Shown: one piece after another, positions 15,828-16,240 of the stretch
Layout: each line of letters starts with the position of its first letter
Position numbering within the stretch: position 1 is the stretch's first letter
DNA from: Pseudorhodobacter sp.
Lineage (GTDB): Bacteria > Pseudomonadota > Alphaproteobacteria > Rhodobacterales > Rhodobacteraceae
Length of the DNA: 16,240 bases
Reading direction: 5' to 3'
Assembly (NCBI GenBank): GCA_024641255.1
Contig: JAHEDL010000007.1
Location: 1 to 16,240 of the forward strand
Translations under genes and position numbers: made by a program
Notes under the pieces: generated by a model
Told to the model about the DNA's origin: nothing
Database searches by the model: none
What the model saw: the letters and a program-made list of their open reading frames with translations, nothing else

Positions 15828-16240
15828 GTGACAGATACGCCACAGACAAACCGTGCCGCGCAAGTCGCTGGCAGTGACCGCAAATATGACATGCGGCGGC
15901 TTTCCTATGCCGGCACCTTTTCGAACCCATTCAAGGCGGGCACCATTCGGGCAATTGAATGGACGACGGCAAAGGTGACTTTGCTGCGTCTGATCCGGGA
16001 TTTTGAACGCTCTGGCGCGCCGTTCGGGTCGCCGTTTTGGCCCAAGGCCATCAAGCAAATGGGGATCAGGATTGATACCCCCGACGAAGAAATCGCGCTG
16101 ATTCCGAAAACCGGCCCGCTTGTTGTGGTGGCAAACCACCCGCATGGTCTGGTTGACGGTATGATCATGGCCGAATTGGTTAACCGCGTGCGGTCCGATT
16201 TCAAAATCCTGACGCGGTCGTTGCTGACGGGCATTCCCGA
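15828..16240 (+). CDS. Lysophospholipid acyltransferase family protein (partial, cut by the window end)
   Basis: The reading frame runs from GTG 15828 to the window edge with no stop, giving the first 137 residues. The stretch VVVANHPHGLVDGMIMAELV (residues 99-118) matches the catalytic block of PlsC-like acyltransferases, which move an acyl chain to a glycerol or ornithine lipid at the membrane. The spacing is NHx5D (His104, Asp110) and not the classical Hx4D; the NHPxGxxDG pattern is known from a PlsC-related subgroup. FKILTRSLLTGIP follows, as expected. The GTG is preferred because AAGG lies at 15814-15817 and the start is 26 bases after ptsH; an ATG at codon 22 is the alternative. It may be the last gene of the operon. 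The exact acceptor lipid cannot be read. Confidence 0.82.
   Translation, partial: MTDTPQTNRAAQVAGSDRKYDMRRLSYAGTFSNPFKAGTIRAIEWTTAKVTLLRLIRDFERSGAPFGSPFWPKAIKQMGIRIDTPDEEIALIPKTGPLVVVANHPHGLVDGMIMAELVNRVRSDFKILTRSLLTGIP

Overview
This window (about 60% G+C by eye, dense gene packing, many GTG starts and 4-base ATGA/GTGA overlaps) looks like chromosomal DNA of an alphaproteobacterium, most likely a member of the Rhodobacterales/Rhodobacteraceae. The evidence is the gene order pdxJ-acpS-lepB-rnc-era-recO, a methylsuccinyl-CoA dehydrogenase (ethylmalonyl-CoA pathway) close to an ATP-type PEP carboxykinase, and the alphaproteobacterial chvI-chvG-hprK-rapZ-EIIA-HPr operon. I saw no rRNA, tRNA, CRISPR array, insertion sequence or prophage.

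Region 1 (1-4043, + strand) is a housekeeping operon: the tail of an unidentified upstream gene, then pdxJ (vitamin B6), acpS (acyl carrier protein activation), lepB (signal peptidase I), rnc (RNase III), era (ribosome-assembly GTPase) and a small DUF1491 protein. Junctions are short or overlapping, so most of this is probably one transcript. Region 2 (4022-6710) holds a convergent Pr6Pr-type membrane protein gene on the minus strand, then divergently recO and an MFS-like permease on the plus strand.

Region 3 (6707-11038) is a carbon-assimilation region: mcd (minus), a TauE/SafE permease (plus), a strong two-way terminator at 9386-9421, and pckA (minus). Mcd works in the ethylmalonyl-CoA pathway for growth on acetyl-CoA units and PckA drives the gluconeogenic step from oxaloacetate to PEP, so the two fit together physiologically.

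Region 4 (11039-11393) is the only gene-free stretch over 300 bases. It is the divergent control region between pckA and the regulatory operon. It carries two 13-bp direct repeats exactly 20 bp apart and an 8-bp inverted repeat with a 15-bp spacer.

Region 5 (11394-16240, + strand) is chvI-chvG-hprK-rapZ-EIIA(Man)-ptsH, followed by a lysophospholipid acyltransferase cut by the window end. It joins an envelope-sensing two-component system to an incomplete, apparently regulatory PTS branch: HPr with both His15 and Ser46, a short HPr kinase, and an EIIA, but no EI or sugar-specific EIIB/EIIC here. The layout is known across alphaproteobacteria. I do not see a clearly new system; the best leads are the regulatory DNA upstream of pckA/chvI and of mcd, and the lipid acyltransferase joined to the PTS operon.
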